DNA of 64,000 nt from an uncultured Paracoccaceae bacterium (GTDB lineage: Bacteria; Pseudomonadota; Alphaproteobacteria; Rhodobacterales; Rhodobacteraceae): contig CAJJBH010000035.1 in NCBI GenBank assembly GCA_905182355.1, positions 1-64,000 of the forward strand, given 5' to 3'. The notes under the pieces were generated by a model. It made no database searches. It saw nothing but the letters and a program-made list of their open reading frames with translations, and was not told where the DNA came from. Shown piece after piece: positions 7,755-18,054 of this stretch; positions within the stretch are counted from its first letter, which is position 1; the number at the start of each line of letters is the position of its first letter. A program made the position numbers and the translations under genes.

Positions 7755-8582
7755 ATGTCAAACGTACAACTTGAGGCCGCAATCGAATCCGCATGGGACG
7801 CACGCGATACCATTTCACCTGCCACAACAGGTGAACAACGTGAGGCGATTGAAGATACTTTGGCTGCATTGGACGGTGGTAAACTGCGTGTTGCTGAACG
7901 TCAGGAAAATGGCGATTGGCATGTGAACCAATGGGCTAAGAAAGCCGTGCTTTTGGGGTTCCGTATCAAAGACATGGAACAACATGATGGCGGCGCACAA
8001 GGTGGTGGCTGGTGGGACAAAGTTGATTCCAAGTTCAAAGGTTGGGGCGAAGCTGAGTGGAAAACAGCAGGTTTCCGCGCTGTTCCAAACTGTGTTGTAC
8101 GCAAATCAGCGTTCATCGCTCCGGGCGTTGTTTTGATGCCATCCTTCGTAAACCTCGGCGCATATGTCGATGAGGGCACAATGGTGGACACATGGGCCAC
8201 GGTCGGTTCATGCGCACAAATCGGCAAAAACGTGCACCTGTCTGGTGGCGTTGGCATCGGCGGTGTTCTTGAGCCGATGCAAGCGGGTCCAACAATCATT
8301 GAAGACAACTGCTTTATCGGCGCGCGTTCCGAAGTTGTAGAAGGTTGCATCGTTCGTGAAGGGTCTGTTTTGGGCATGGGCGTGTTTATTGGCCAGTCTA
8401 CCAAAATTCTTGACCGTGAAACGGGCGAAGTTTTCTACGGCGAAGTTCCATCAGGGTCCGTTGTCGTTGCCGGTTCAATGCCGTCCAAAAACGGCGTGCA
8501 TTTGTATTGCGCAGTGATCGTGAAAAAAGTGGATGCCAAGACGCGTTCCAAAACGTCGATCAACGAATTGTTGCGCGACTAA
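7755..8582 (+). CDS. dapD: 2,3,4,5-tetrahydropyridine-2,6-dicarboxylate N-succinyltransferase DapD
   Basis: Transfers succinyl from succinyl-CoA to tetrahydrodipicolinate in the succinylase branch of lysine and diaminopimelate synthesis. The 275-residue protein has the usual N-terminal helical domain (about 1-100), then a left-handed beta-helix built of hexapeptide repeats ([20 protein letters not shown], then [20 protein letters not shown]) and the C-terminal beta segment ending SINELLRD. It acts as a trimer in the cytoplasm. dapE, which removes the succinyl group two steps later, is 4.4 kb downstream on the same strand, separated by a decayed three-gene operon. Confidence 0.96.
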   Translation: MSNVQLEAAIESAWDARDTISPATTGEQREAIEDTLAALDGGKLRVAERQENGDWHVNQWAKKAVLLGFRIKDMEQHDGGAQGGGWWDKVDSKFKGWGEAEWKTAGFRAVPNCVVRKSAFIAPGVVLMPSFVNLGAYVDEGTMVDTWATVGSCAQIGKNVHLSGGVGIGGVLEPMQAGPTIIEDNCFIGARSEVVEGCIVREGSVLGMGVFIGQSTKILDRETGEVFYGEVPSGSVVVAGSMPSKNGVHLYCAVIVKKVDAKTRSKTSINELLRD

Positions 8583-8596
8583 AAAAGGAGGGTGGG

Positions 8597-8953
8597 TTGA
8601 ACCCCGCCTTACTGCCCATGACAGAGAAAAAGTTAAAGAAACCATCACGCCAGCAGGTGTTTACCCTGCTGGTGGAGATTGGCCGTAAAGACGGCGATGG
8701 CCTTCCCAAGAAAGCGACTGGCGCTGCATTGATGTGCTTTGCCAGCGGTGTGGACGAGGCTGAAGCTGTGCGCGAAACTGTGGCGATCCTGAAGCAAGCG
8801 GACACTGCCCCTTTGGATGTGTCAGGTTACGGCACATTGGAAGAACGCGAGGCTGAAGGTCACGAGATCGACGATGAAGAGCGCGCATTGATGCAGCGAG
8901 CTTTAGAGGAAAATTCGGTCATCATTGCGCAAATGACGCCGTTTTTCGACTAA
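8597..8953 (+). CDS. Uncharacterised protein co-transcribed with dapD, TTG start
   Basis: A 118-residue protein directly after dapD. The track ORF begins inside dapD; I choose TTG at 8597 because AAGGAGG ends six bases before it, while the first ATG (8618) is too far from that site. The sequence is charged with no signal peptide or membrane segment: KPSRQQVFTLLVEIGRKDGD then an Ala-rich helix and an acidic C-terminus (HEIDDEERALMQRALEENS). I recognise no family. The 14-base gap after dapD and the strong ribosome-binding site indicate the same operon. It is convergent, with a 1-bp gap, with the channel-like gene. Confidence 0.65.
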   Translation: MNPALLPMTEKKLKKPSRQQVFTLLVEIGRKDGDGLPKKATGAALMCFASGVDEAEAVRETVAILKQADTAPLDVSGYGTLEEREAEGHEIDDEERALMQRALEENSVIIAQMTPFFD

Positions 8954-8954
8954 C

Positions 8955-10007
8955 TTAAGGGTTCTCGCCAAACCACTTGAGATATATTTGTGCATAGGTT
9001 CCGTCTTCACGCAATTCCAACAGTGCTTGGTTGATCGGTTCAACCAATTCGCTGCCGGAAGGCAAAGCAATACCATAGTTTTCATGCTGAAATGTTGGTC
9101 CTGCAAGTTGCCCAAATCTGGCCCCGTCCGTCTTCACGTAATAGGCTAGGATCGGAGAATCAAAAACCACAGGATCCAAATCACCATCCTCAAATGCCCG
9201 TAAAAGGTCACTTAGATCGTTCAGTGCATACCCATTCAGGTCGCGATTTTGCAAGAATGCCTCTGCCGTGCTGCCTGCAACCTTGCCAACGCGTTTACCG
9301 TGTAGATCATTTACAGATGAGACAGAGCTTTCGATGGCGCTAATTGTCATTGCTGCTGTGATCCGCGCTACAAAAATAGACACGACAAAAAGAGATGAAA
9401 TCACTAACAGCACGCCGAAAATACGACCGAAGGGTGTGCGTGGCACACGTTCTTCAAAGCCACCATTTACAACAAGATTTAGGGCCCACCAAAATGCGGG
9501 AAACATGGCTTCATGTGCTGGTTTGTCGAAATAATCTTGGTGATTACGCTCAAGCCGCCACATCAGCATCCCGCCTGCCAAAAGCACACCGAAGGCGCCA
9601 ATAATGGCGAAGAATAACTCCCACGACACAATGGTGCTGATGAGCGAAAAGCTGGAATCTGGTTTAAGAGGGATCAACGTGCGCAACCCTGACGAAAAGA
9701 TGGGGTGGCTAAAATCCATTGCCTGTTCACGTGCCGAGGTGATCGAAATGTTTGCGATGGCGGCGTCGGATGTTCCAGATGTCACGGCGTTCAACATTTC
9801 TGAAAAGCTGTCGTGTCTTACAATTAGAATTTCAGAATCTAGATTTTGTGCAATTTATGCCAACAGCTCGATGTAAAACCCAGTGTTTTTATCGTCTATC
9901 ACCATAGAAAAGGGCTGACGGGTCACAGTCGAAACCGTTAAGTTCTGTGCAGCGAGAGGCCCAGAAAAAAACAAGGCGCATAGTACTGCGATCAAAATTT
10001 TGTACAT
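8955..10007 (-). pseudogene. Ionotropic-glutamate-receptor-like channel with one in-frame TAA
   Basis: Read from ATG 10007, 350 codons are in one frame with a single TAA at 9857-9855 (codon 51). The track shows only the part after it (280 residues). Layout: signal peptide (MYKILIAVLCALFFSGPLAA), first ligand-binding half ([20 protein letters not shown]), first membrane helix ([20 protein letters not shown]), pore-loop region ([20 protein letters not shown]), second helix ([20 protein letters not shown]), then the second ligand-binding half ([20 protein letters not shown]). This is the order in prokaryotic GluR0-type receptors. The potassium filter TVGYG is absent. It is the last gene of a three-gene operon. 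Loss of function is likely unless the stop is a sequence error or is read through. Confidence 0.72.
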
Positions 10008-10025
10008 ATGAAATCTCTTCAAGAA

Positions 10026-11120
10026 CTAGGCGGCGCGTTGGTCGGCAAGAGTTATAGCCTCAAACGATTTTAAGATAGGAAAAACTGGCTTGCCGTGTTC
10101 CGGCAGGCCAGTTCGTTCAAATAAAGCCAATAAACTTGCACTTAACTGGTCCGGTTTTCTTCGAATACGACCAATGTAGAGGCTTTCAAACGAGGAACCA
10201 GCCACTAACAACGTCTCATGTTCAGGAAGCAACAAATGTGTATATGTAACAGTTGAACCCGTCGGCTCGTACCGAGCGGCAAAACCGTTGACCAGATGGC
10301 GGGCAGGGACCAGGACGGCCTCTTGTCCGAACATATATTCGACGTCTGAACCACGAATTATCAATCTTTGATCTGGCGCGGCAATGATATCTTGGAGTAG
10401 GCCAAAATAGGGCGCGCGCAATCGAATTGGTGCAAAGCTACCCAGTGCCGGAACAGTTCTAGTCACCCGCTGAAGGATCGGAACAGCGCCGCGGCTTTCG
10501 GTCATAACTGTATCACCGCGTTCCAGATTTCGTATGTTTTTGAAACCCAAAGGTGTCGAAACAGGCGTATCACCCATCATTGTGGGCATTGGTCCAACGG
10601 GTTCAATCTGATCTGACAAAGCCACAAACACGGCATCACTGGAAAACGTTCGATCGCCCTTGCCAAGGATTGCATCGTGTAAGTCTTCGATAAAAAACGG
10701 TTTAGGGTTCTGAACTTACACCGATGTAACTGTTGAATCCTCTGGGCGTTCCAAAGACAGTCGGGCCCAGCCTGAAGGGGCATCCCACGAAAATGAAATG
10801 CGGATAACGTCCGCCCGTCCTATGCCGCGCCATCTTAACGCTGCATGGCAAACGTCACCGTGATCGCTGTGAACAAGCGTAATACCGCCCCCCGGAATTG
10901 CCTGAATAGAAAAGGCGCGGCTCCACGGGAACACGCGGTCATATCCGAACAAGACTTGCGGTTTTCCATTTGGGGACATCCGCGTTTCCAGCATCGGAGT
11001 GCCGCGGTCCAAAGCGGCACCCGGCGTCATATCTATTTGCGAAGCCGCGCGCCGATCAACGCCAAGACCATTGGGGCAAAATCGACCTTCTTTGTGATCT
11101 GCTGATGCGATCCACGTCAT
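10026..11120 (-). pseudogene. Hint-domain protein with one in-frame TAA
   Basis: The track gives two ORFs (10716-11120 and 10026-10631) but they share one frame: after DSTVTSV the TAA at 10718-10716 is followed by VQNPKPFFIEDLHDAILGKG and runs on without a break. The joined gene has 364 codons. The N-terminal half (MTWIASADHKEGRFCPNGLG, FSIQAIPGGGITLVHSDHGD) is a beta-rich domain that I recall before Hint domains in Rhodobacteraceae. The C-terminal half is a Hint (hedgehog/intein-like) domain: TPLGFKNIRNLERGDTVMTE, LRAPYFGLLQDIIAAPDQRL, FGQEAVLVPARHLVNG. The gene starts seven bases after the original end of the upstream Hint gene. One substitution would restore it. Confidence 0.72.
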
Positions 11121-11126
11121 TTCAAA

Positions 11127-12701
11127 TTAAGCCACATCTTGTCCGTTGACCAAAACCTTTGCCTCAAATTGGCGCAAAATACGGCGTGCTGCGGGACTGT
11201 AACCAAGTCCGGTATCAGGGTCTATTTACGGGAAAAGGGTGCAAATTTCTTCGACCACATTGTGTTCAAAACTTTTGGTAGTTTGTGGGCCAGGTAAGAA
11301 GCGTTCAGTCGCAAGACCAGCGGAATAAACAACCTGATGGCGATCAAACATGAGATGCACATAGGTGACATCACCGCCTTCACAGCGGGTTACGGACCTG
11401 TCGTTCACAAGGTCTTTGGCAGAGACAAGAACCTCTTGTTCACCAAACAGCAGTTCAGCAAGATTATCGCCGATTAAAATACGGTGCTCTGGCGACAGCA
11501 TCAATTCATCATGGGTGCCAAACGTGTTGGCGCAAATGTGGATTGGGGCAAAATTACCCTCAGCTGCGACGGTCCGTTGACCAATCCAGCGTAAGGGTTG
11601 CAGTCCCTCGTCCTTGGTCAACACAAGATCGCCCAACAGTAGGGTCTCAACACTGCGTTGACCTTGTTGGGTTGCGATCATAGTGCCCGCGACAAAACAT
11701 GGGATAGAACTGACATTAACAAAACCGATGTCGGTGTTTGTGCCATTGTCGATTGTGTAAGTGAAATTGAAGTCTTCAACATCTCCATCACCCAAAATGT
11801 TGACCGTACCATTAGCGTTAAGGGAGATGGTTTGACCTGTGTTTAGGAGGATTGGCACACCAACAGTGACGGGCTGACCATTCAGGTGTGTGATTGTTAG
11901 GCTGCCACCGCCGCCGTTGATGTCATTGGTAAGAACATCAAGGTCTTTGGACCCGTTTGGATACAGGTTTGTTGAATCTGTAATCGCAATAACTTGTGTC
12001 TGAACCGAGTTCCCCGCGATCAACAAGTTTGAATCGTAACTTGAGTCTGAAACATCGGCAACAGCGATGCGGATGGTGTTCGTCACACCTGAATTCACCG
12101 GAATGATCAGTGTCATCGTGACGGTAAAGCCATCCATCTCTGTGTTGTACTGATCTGATGTGTTGTCGATATAGAGGTTGGAGTTGTTGGTAGAGTTGAT
12201 GTTGCCCGGGTCGGTATCCCCGTTTCCAACAGCCATATCGACCAACGTTCCATTGATCCAAACGCCCACGAAATCCTGATAGACGGAGTTTTGGAATTCT
12301 GGGTATTCCTCGGATGAAAAGACAAACTGCATCGTCATGAAATCACCTGTCGGGGTGAAGTCGATATCCAGAATAGCCGCGTCACGGGTGTTTGTTCCCG
12401 CAGCTGCGTTAAGCTGACTGTCGTTGTTTATACCTCTGGTGTTTGTAGATGTGTTCGTCGACTGGTTTGATTGACCGGATGAATTTGTAAAATCGTCGGC
12501 GTCCCCCGTCGATAAAATTACCCCTGTGTCACCGGGTGTCACACCCGGTGCTACGGCATCCCCGTTTGTGTAAATGCCTGATGAATCGTTGTCGCCAAAG
12601 AACGTTGCCCCAGACACGACAACACCGTCTCCAAAGATATTCTGCGCCATTTGAAGCGCAGTTGCGTCCGTATCAATCGGAAGTTCCGATGCTGCTATCA
12701 T
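11127..12701 (-). pseudogene. Choice-of-anchor L / Hint protein with a late in-frame TAA
   Basis: The start at 12701 follows GAGG six bases upstream; the track ORF is 11 codons too long. Residues about 5-240 form a choice-of-anchor L domain (TALQMAQNIFGDGVVVSGAT, FVFSSEEYPEFQNSVYQDFV). Next come a beta-sandwich repeat region (DLDVLTNDINGGGGSLTITH) and a Hint domain from PCFVAGTMIATQQGQRSVET. A TAA at 11228-11226 cuts off 32 further in-frame codons (IDPDTGLGYSPAARRILRQF, then EAKVLVNGQDVA and a stop at 11127). That tail matches what I recall at the end of intact relatives. The protein has no Sec signal peptide; such proteins are often secreted by type I systems. Since only the tail is lost, partial function is possible. 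Confidence 0.72.
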
Positions 12702-12962
12702 GTCTACCTCTGCCCAGTTTAGGAGACAGCACACGTCAAACAGCCCACAGGTTATCCTGTGTTTTCAAACGTACATCATTGGTACGAAACGCCGTTCGTT
12801 GACGGCTTTACTGCTAAGTGCCCTGCCTCGGGTCATATTATTGCATAAATCATAGCACGAGAGTTTTTGTTTTGTTAATAATTTTCATAGGATAGGCCTT
12901 GGCATCGCGCCATTTTAGCCACATTCCTGTAGATGACCCTGATCCAAGCCTGAGGAAACACA

Positions 12963-14108
12963 ATGTCTGGTATCGACCCCGTTGCACTTACCGCAGATTT
13001 AGTACGCTGCCCTTCTGTCACGCCAGCCGATGCGGGGGCGTTAGATGTCTTGGCAAAGCTGTTAGATGACGCTGGTTTCGAACTGGCTTGGGCAGATCGG
13101 GGTGGTATTCGCAATTTATTCGCCCGTTGGGGTGCAAAAGGCCACGCGAAAACCTTTGGATTTAACGGCCACACTGATGTTGTTCCCGTGGGTGATGAAG
13201 CTGCTTGGACCATGCCGCCCTTTGGTGCCGAAATTAAAGACGGCGTAATGTATGGTCGGGGTACCACAGACATGAAGTCGGGTGTGGCTGCGTTTGCCGC
13301 TGCCGCCGTTGATTTTGTCAAAGATACACCGCCAGATGGCGCTGTAATCATTGCGATCACTGGTGATGAAGAAGGGGATGCCATCGATGGCACAACCGCG
13401 TTGCTTGAATATATGGACAAGAATGATGAGGCGATGAGCGTTTGCATTGTTGGCGAACCGACCTGCCCTAATGAAATGGGCGAGATGATCAAGATTGGGC
13501 GGCGCGGGTCGCTGACTGCATTCTTTAAGGTGATCGGGAAACAGGGCCATTCAGCTTACCCGCACCGTGCCAACAATCCGCTGCCTGCGATGGCCCGATT
13601 TATGGACCAGCTGGCATCACATGAACTAGATGCTGGAACAGATCATTTTGACGCCTCAACCTTGGCCGTTGTCACCATCGACACAGGTAATCCCGCGACA
13701 AACGTGATTCCTGCCGATTGCACAGCCACTGTGAACATTCGCTTCAACGATACCCATTCAGGTGCAGGCCTTAGTGATTGGTTACAAGTCGAAGCAGATA
13801 AAATCATCGCGCAGTTCGGGGTCGAGATTGAGTTGAAGGTAAAGATTTCAGGCGAAAGCTTTGTAACTCCACCGGGTCCGCTGTCCGCCCTTGTGAGTGC
13901 AGCGGTACAAGCCGAAACAAACGTGGTTCCACAGCTAAGCACAACAGGTGGGACGTCCGATGCCCGTTTTGTCAAAAACCACTGCCCCGTTGTTGAATTC
14001 GGGCTGGTGGGTCAGTCGATGCATCAGGTTGATGAACATATTCATGTAGCTCACATTCACCAGCTAAAAACCATTTATTCCCGCATCTTGTGCGACTATT
14101 TCGCATGA
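12963..14108 (+). CDS. dapE: Succinyl-diaminopimelate desuccinylase DapE
   Basis: Zinc-dependent M20-family amidohydrolase that removes succinate from N-succinyl-LL-diaminopimelate to give LL-diaminopimelate for lysine and peptidoglycan. The 381 residues show the di-zinc ligands: His in [10 protein letters not shown], bridging Asp in [10 protein letters not shown], catalytic Glu pair in [10 protein letters not shown], and the late His in [10 protein letters not shown] lid domain occupies about 180-295, beginning with the dimerisation motif [15 protein letters not shown]. The stop overlaps the ATG of the following acetyltransferase (ATGA), indicating one operon with the next genes. Confidence 0.95.
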   Translation: MSGIDPVALTADLVRCPSVTPADAGALDVLAKLLDDAGFELAWADRGGIRNLFARWGAKGHAKTFGFNGHTDVVPVGDEAAWTMPPFGAEIKDGVMYGRGTTDMKSGVAAFAAAAVDFVKDTPPDGAVIIAITGDEEGDAIDGTTALLEYMDKNDEAMSVCIVGEPTCPNEMGEMIKIGRRGSLTAFFKVIGKQGHSAYPHRANNPLPAMARFMDQLASHELDAGTDHFDASTLAVVTIDTGNPATNVIPADCTATVNIRFNDTHSGAGLSDWLQVEADKIIAQFGVEIELKVKISGESFVTPPGPLSALVSAAVQAETNVVPQLSTTGGTSDARFVKNHCPVVEFGLVGQSMHQVDEHIHVAHIHQLKTIYSRILCDYFA

Positions 14109-14527
14109 CCGTCGATATTGCGCTTACCCGAAATATCGATGCTTGCCATGCGTTACGGCGAAGGGTGTTCATCGAGGAGCAGAATGTTTCTGAGGCCGAG
14201 GAAATTGACGGATTAGATGATAATGCAATGCATTTTATGGCCACCGTTGATGGCGTGCCTATGGGGACTGCACGGATAATAATAAAAGGGACAACGGCGA
14301 AAATTGGACGTGTATGTGTTTTGCGTGAACAGCGTGGCACGGGTTTAGGTGCGGCCATTATGCGTGCAGCGTTGGAGGTTTGCAAAAGCCAAGGAACAGT
14401 AAATAAAGTTGTATTAGGGTCACAATTACACGCTTTGAAGTTTTATGAACTGTTAGGTTTCGAAGCATTTGGCCCAATCTACCTAGATGCTGAAATCGAA
14501 CATCGTGATATGAAAATCGCAGTATGA
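14105..14527 (+). CDS. GNAT-family N-acetyltransferase (ElaA/YitI type)
   Basis: A 140-residue GCN5-related acetyltransferase. The start at 14105 overlaps the dapE stop. The pattern [22 protein letters not shown] is split here: [20 protein letters not shown] near residues 14-33 is typical of the ElaA/YitI group. The acetyl-CoA-binding loop is [14 protein letters not shown] (motif Q/RxxGxG/A), and the C-terminal signature is [15 protein letters not shown]. Substrate unknown. Its stop overlaps the next ATG (14524), so translation is probably coupled along the dapE operon. Confidence 0.85.
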   Translation: MTVDIALTRNIDACHALRRRVFIEEQNVSEAEEIDGLDDNAMHFMATVDGVPMGTARIIIKGTTAKIGRVCVLREQRGTGLGAAIMRAALEVCKSQGTVNKVVLGSQLHALKFYELLGFEAFGPIYLDAEIEHRDMKIAV

Positions 14528-15114
14528 GGCGTGGCACTTTGATTGTCATGCTCAAGGAACCGCGCGCTGGGCGGGTGAAAACGCGCCTTGGCAATGACAT
14601 TGGTATGACAGCTGCCGCATGGTGGTTTCGCCATCAAGTTAGGCGCCTTTTGCTTCGTGTTGAGGACTCGCGCTGGGACGTCGTGTTGGCAGTCGCACCA
14701 GATCGTGCGGGTTTGCTAAGCCGTGTTTGGCCATCTCACCTTGCCCGTATTCCGCAGGGACATGGTGATTTGGGGGATCGTATGGCACAGGCTATGCGCA
14801 GCATTTCTATTGGCCCTGTTTGCGTGATTGGCGCAGACATTCCCGATGTCGGCCCCAAACAAATCGCACGTGCATTTACAGTTCTTGGAGCATCCGAAGC
14901 GGTGTTTGGGCCAGCTCGTGATGGCGGGTACTGGTTGATTGGGTTGCGCCGGACACATCCCTTACCACCCAAGATTTTCCAAGATGTACGCTGGTCCACA
15001 GAACACGCATTGGCAGATACACGCGTCAGTTTAGGTGACTTAAAAGTCGCGCTGGTTGATGAACTACAGGACGTGGACACCATAGACGATTTGAAGATGA
15101 CGTCACTGCACTAG
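14524..15114 (+). CDS. TIGR04282 / DUF2064 family glycosyltransferase-like protein
   Basis: A 196-residue protein of the family related to nucleotide-diphospho-sugar transferases. Signatures are LIVMLKEPRAGRVKTRLGND at the start, the PQGHGDLGDRMAQAM loop, the IGADIPDV metal-binding DxD-like motif, and GPARDGGYWLIGLR. The family has been linked by genome context to arsenosugar synthesis (TIGR04282), but many members are outside such clusters and here no arsenic gene is adjacent. The function is therefore uncertain. It overlaps the preceding GNAT gene by four bases. Confidence 0.8.
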   Translation: MRRGTLIVMLKEPRAGRVKTRLGNDIGMTAAAWWFRHQVRRLLLRVEDSRWDVVLAVAPDRAGLLSRVWPSHLARIPQGHGDLGDRMAQAMRSISIGPVCVIGADIPDVGPKQIARAFTVLGASEAVFGPARDGGYWLIGLRRTHPLPPKIFQDVRWSTEHALADTRVSLGDLKVALVDELQDVDTIDDLKMTSLH

Positions 15115-15131
15115 CATGATACTTGAAGCGA

Positions 15132-17390
15132 ATGAGCCGTATTCCCACAAAGCCCGAAATTCTTGATTGGATCACATCCAATCCCACGCTGACTGCCAAA
15201 CGCGATATCGTGAAGGCCTTTGGGATCAAAGGGGCTGCGCGGATCGATCTGAAACGCATGCTCAAAGAACTAGAGGCCGAAGGGCATCTCGAGAAGCGTC
15301 AAAAGACCTATCAAGACCCAGATCGGCTGCCTCCTGTAAGTGTTTTGCAGGTTACAGGCGCGGAATCTGACGGCGATCTATACGCAAAACCGTTGGAATG
15401 GCACGGCACGGGCGCTGAACCAGTTGTGCTGCTGGTTACCAAAGCATCTGATCCTGCGCTGGGCGAAGGGGATCAAATCCTTGCGCGTGTGACTGCGGTT
15501 CAGGGTGAGAGCCACGAATATGAAGGGCGCATGATCCGTCGTATCGGCACGAATCCTGAACGTGTTCTGGGTGTTTTCCGCAAAACGGCAGAAGGTGGGC
15601 GTATTCTGCCGATCGATAAGGGCCACAGTGATGAATGGGCCGTTGGCGCAGGCGCTACAAACGGCGCTAAAGATGGCGAGTTGGTCGAGGCTGAACAATC
15701 CGGTCCAAAGGGTCGTATGGGTCTGCCACAAGCCCGCATTATTACACGTTTGGGCGACCCGTCCGCACCCAAAGCAGTGTCGCTGATTGCGATCCACCAA
15801 CACAACATTCCTGACGATTTTCCTGACGACGTTGTAGCTGAAGCTGACGCGCATACACCTGCGGATCTGGGTGACCGCAAAGACCTGCGTGAAATGCCGC
15901 TTGTCACGATTGACCCATCTGATGCGCGTGATCACGATGATGCATGTTATGCGCACGCAGACGATGATCCCTCGAATGAAGGTGGTCATATCGTCTGGGT
16001 CGCCATTGCTGACGTTGCGGCTTACGTCACACCGGGTTCGGCATTGGACCGTGAGGCGCGCAAACGCGGCAACTCAACGTATTTCCCAGATCGCGTCGTA
16101 CCTATGTTGCCGGACCGTCTTTCTGGTGATTTGTGCAGCCTGCACGAAGGTGTTCCACGGGCTTGTATTGCGGTGCGCATGAAGCTGGACGCGCATGGTC
16201 AAAAACTAAGCCATGAATTTGTGCGTGGTCTTATGCGTTCTCCTGCATCCCTGCACTACGAAGAGGTTCAAGAGGCGATCGATGGCAATCCATCTGAGCG
16301 AACAAAGGATCTATTAGAACCTGTTATCAAGCCGCTTTACGCGGCCTATGCCGCTCTACTGGAAGCCCGCGAACTGCGCCAACCGCTTGAACTGAACTTG
16401 CCAGAACGTCAGATTGTTTTGGGGGATGATGGAACCGTCCAATCGGTGAATTTCAAGGACCGCCTTGATGCGCACAAGTTGATTGAAGAACTGATGGTTC
16501 TGGCAAACGTTGCTGCTGCTGAAACGCTGATCGCTAAGAAAACTGCGCAGCTTTTCCGCGTCCACGAAGAGCCAACAAATGAGAAACTAAATGCACTGCG
16601 TGAAACCGCAAGTGCCGCTGGTTTGAATCTTGCCAAAGGCCAAGTTTTGCAGACATCACACCTAAACCGTTTGCTTGCACAAGCCGAAGGTACTGATGAT
16701 GCGGAGCTGATCAATATCACAACATTGCGGTGTATGACGCAGGCATATTATAGCCCGACAAATTTCGGGCACTTTGGTTTGGCACTCAAAAGTTACGCAC
16801 ACTTCACATCCCCAATCCGGCGTTATTCAGACCTGATTGTGCATCGTGCTTTGGTCACGACGCACGGTTGGGGTGACGATGGTTTGACCCCGGCAGACAT
16901 TGATGAGTTGGAGGGCACAGCGACCCATATTTCCGACACGGAACGCCGTTCTATGATGGCGGAACGGGACACGACAGATCGCTATCTTGCTAGCTATCTA
17001 TCCGAACGGGTTGGTGAAGAATTTACCGGTAAGATCAACGGGATCGCCAAATTCGGCATGTTTGTCAAATTAGACGATTCAGGCGCTGATGGCTTGGTCC
17101 CAATTCGCTCGCTTGGTGGGGAATACTTCCACTTTGATCGCGAGGCTGGAACATTGATGGGGGCCGATACGGGTATCACATACCGCATCGGACAGCGTGT
17201 GACGGCGAAGCTGACTGAGGCTGCGCCAATCACAGGGGGCGTCGCGTTAGAGTTGCTGACTGTTGAGGGCAAAGAGGTCCCGCGTGGCGGACGTTCTTCT
17301 CCCGCAGGTCGTTCGCCCCGCCGCAAAGCGGGACAAGCAAAACACAAAAGTGCAAAGTCGAAGCGCAAAGTGAACCGGTCGCGGCCCTAA
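15132..17390 (+). CDS. rnr: Ribonuclease R
   Basis: Processive 3'-to-5' exoribonuclease acting on structured RNA in the cytoplasm. I prefer ATG 15132 (MSRIPTKPEILDWI) over the TTG three codons upstream. Order: N-terminal winged helix (ILDWITSNPTLTAKRDIVKA), two cold-shock-like OB domains (about 65-230), RNB catalytic domain with the DPSDARDHDDACYA Asp cluster and FTSPIRRYSDLIVHR, and an S1 domain (EFTGKINGIAKFGMFVKLDD). The basic C-terminal tail is common in RNase R. About 750 residues is normal. Its stop overlaps the end of a decayed minus-strand GST gene. Confidence 0.95.
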   Translation: MSRIPTKPEILDWITSNPTLTAKRDIVKAFGIKGAARIDLKRMLKELEAEGHLEKRQKTYQDPDRLPPVSVLQVTGAESDGDLYAKPLEWHGTGAEPVVLLVTKASDPALGEGDQILARVTAVQGESHEYEGRMIRRIGTNPERVLGVFRKTAEGGRILPIDKGHSDEWAVGAGATNGAKDGELVEAEQSGPKGRMGLPQARIITRLGDPSAPKAVSLIAIHQHNIPDDFPDDVVAEADAHTPADLGDRKDLREMPLVTIDPSDARDHDDACYAHADDDPSNEGGHIVWVAIADVAAYVTPGSALDREARKRGNSTYFPDRVVPMLPDRLSGDLCSLHEGVPRACIAVRMKLDAHGQKLSHEFVRGLMRSPASLHYEEVQEAIDGNPSERTKDLLEPVIKPLYAAYAALLEARELRQPLELNLPERQIVLGDDGTVQSVNFKDRLDAHKLIEELMVLANVAAAETLIAKKTAQLFRVHEEPTNEKLNALRETASAAGLNLAKGQVLQTSHLNRLLAQAEGTDDAELINITTLRCMTQAYYSPTNFGHFGLALKSYAHFTSPIRRYSDLIVHRALVTTHGWGDDGLTPADIDELEGTATHISDTERRSMMAERDTTDRYLASYLSERVGEEFTGKINGIAKFGMFVKLDDSGADGLVPIRSLGGEYFHFDREAGTLMGADTGITYRIGQRVTAKLTEAAPITGGVALELLTVEGKEVPRGGRSSPAGRSPRRKAGQAKHKSAKSKRKVNRSRP

Positions 17391-18010
17391 CCCAAGGCGG
17401 CGTCCATACGGTTGATGTAGTCAGACAGGCATTGATCAGAGGCAATGCGGCGCGACAGGTCAGTTTTTGATCGGCGTCGCCCGCATAGATGCCAACATCT
17501 ATGCGAGGCTTGTGTCAGCAACGCATCGGCTGTGACCAAACAGAAACTTTCCTTGTGACAATTGCGTTTCTACGGCCGAAAGATCTGGTTCGAAGGGTTC
17601 CATTCGTTCAGATGGGGTTAGGCGGCCCAGACCTTGCACAATCATACCCTTCATCAATTTTGACGAAGCCCACTTGTGATGATCAGGCGGGGAAGTTTTG
17701 GTATTTGTTTGAAATAGATATCTCGGGTTGTCGGCCAAACCGCATCATTGCCCCAGCGATCTAACACCAGGTGAAAGTACATGTGTGCTTCGGCCATTCG
17801 TACGAAACTGTGGCTTTGCGCCTTTTCTAAACCGGAAAGCGCTGCATCAAAATTATGACCCTGCGCCTCTAGATAACGGGGAATACCATCACTGTCCCCT
17901 ATGATGCCCGTGCCTACTGAAATTGAGGCAGCGTGGCATTTGACCATTTGCGTGGATCATTCTCGTCTTTGCACTCGTGTTCCAAAATTAGCTGGTTAGG
18001 TTATGAGGGT
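17387..18010 (-). pseudogene. Decayed glutathione S-transferase-family gene
   Basis: Pieces of one protein appear in successive frames reading leftward. They are NDPRKWSNATLPQFQ (about 17960), VGTGIIGDSDGIPRYLEAQG with SFVRMAEAHMYFHLVLDRWG (17940-17660), KLMKGMIVQGLGRLTPSERM (about 17650), FEPDLSAVETQLSQGKFLFG, and finally TDLSRRIASDQCLSDYINRM DAALG split at the end, stopping at 17387. IIGDSDGIPRYLEAQG is the thiol-transferase-like thioredoxin end of a GST, and the rest is the helical domain. Lesions: apparent one-base losses near 17925 and 17655, a TAG at 17501-17499, and a shift in the A-run near 17465. The gene is divergent from a decayed WYL regulator. Confidence 0.65.
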
Positions 18011-18054
18011 AATCATTGATGGCGCATTTTTCTATTGGACAAGCTTTAGCAATC

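Noticed and set aside
8955-12701. Genetic code with TAA reassigned
   Set aside because: Intact genes throughout the window end at TAA in the expected place (for example serine, RNase R and ABC genes), so TAA is a normal stop; the three in-frame TAAs are local.
15378-15989. 203-residue minus-strand ORF inside rnr
   Set aside because: It is the antisense shadow of the RNase R gene; it has no ribosome-binding site and no recognisable domain.
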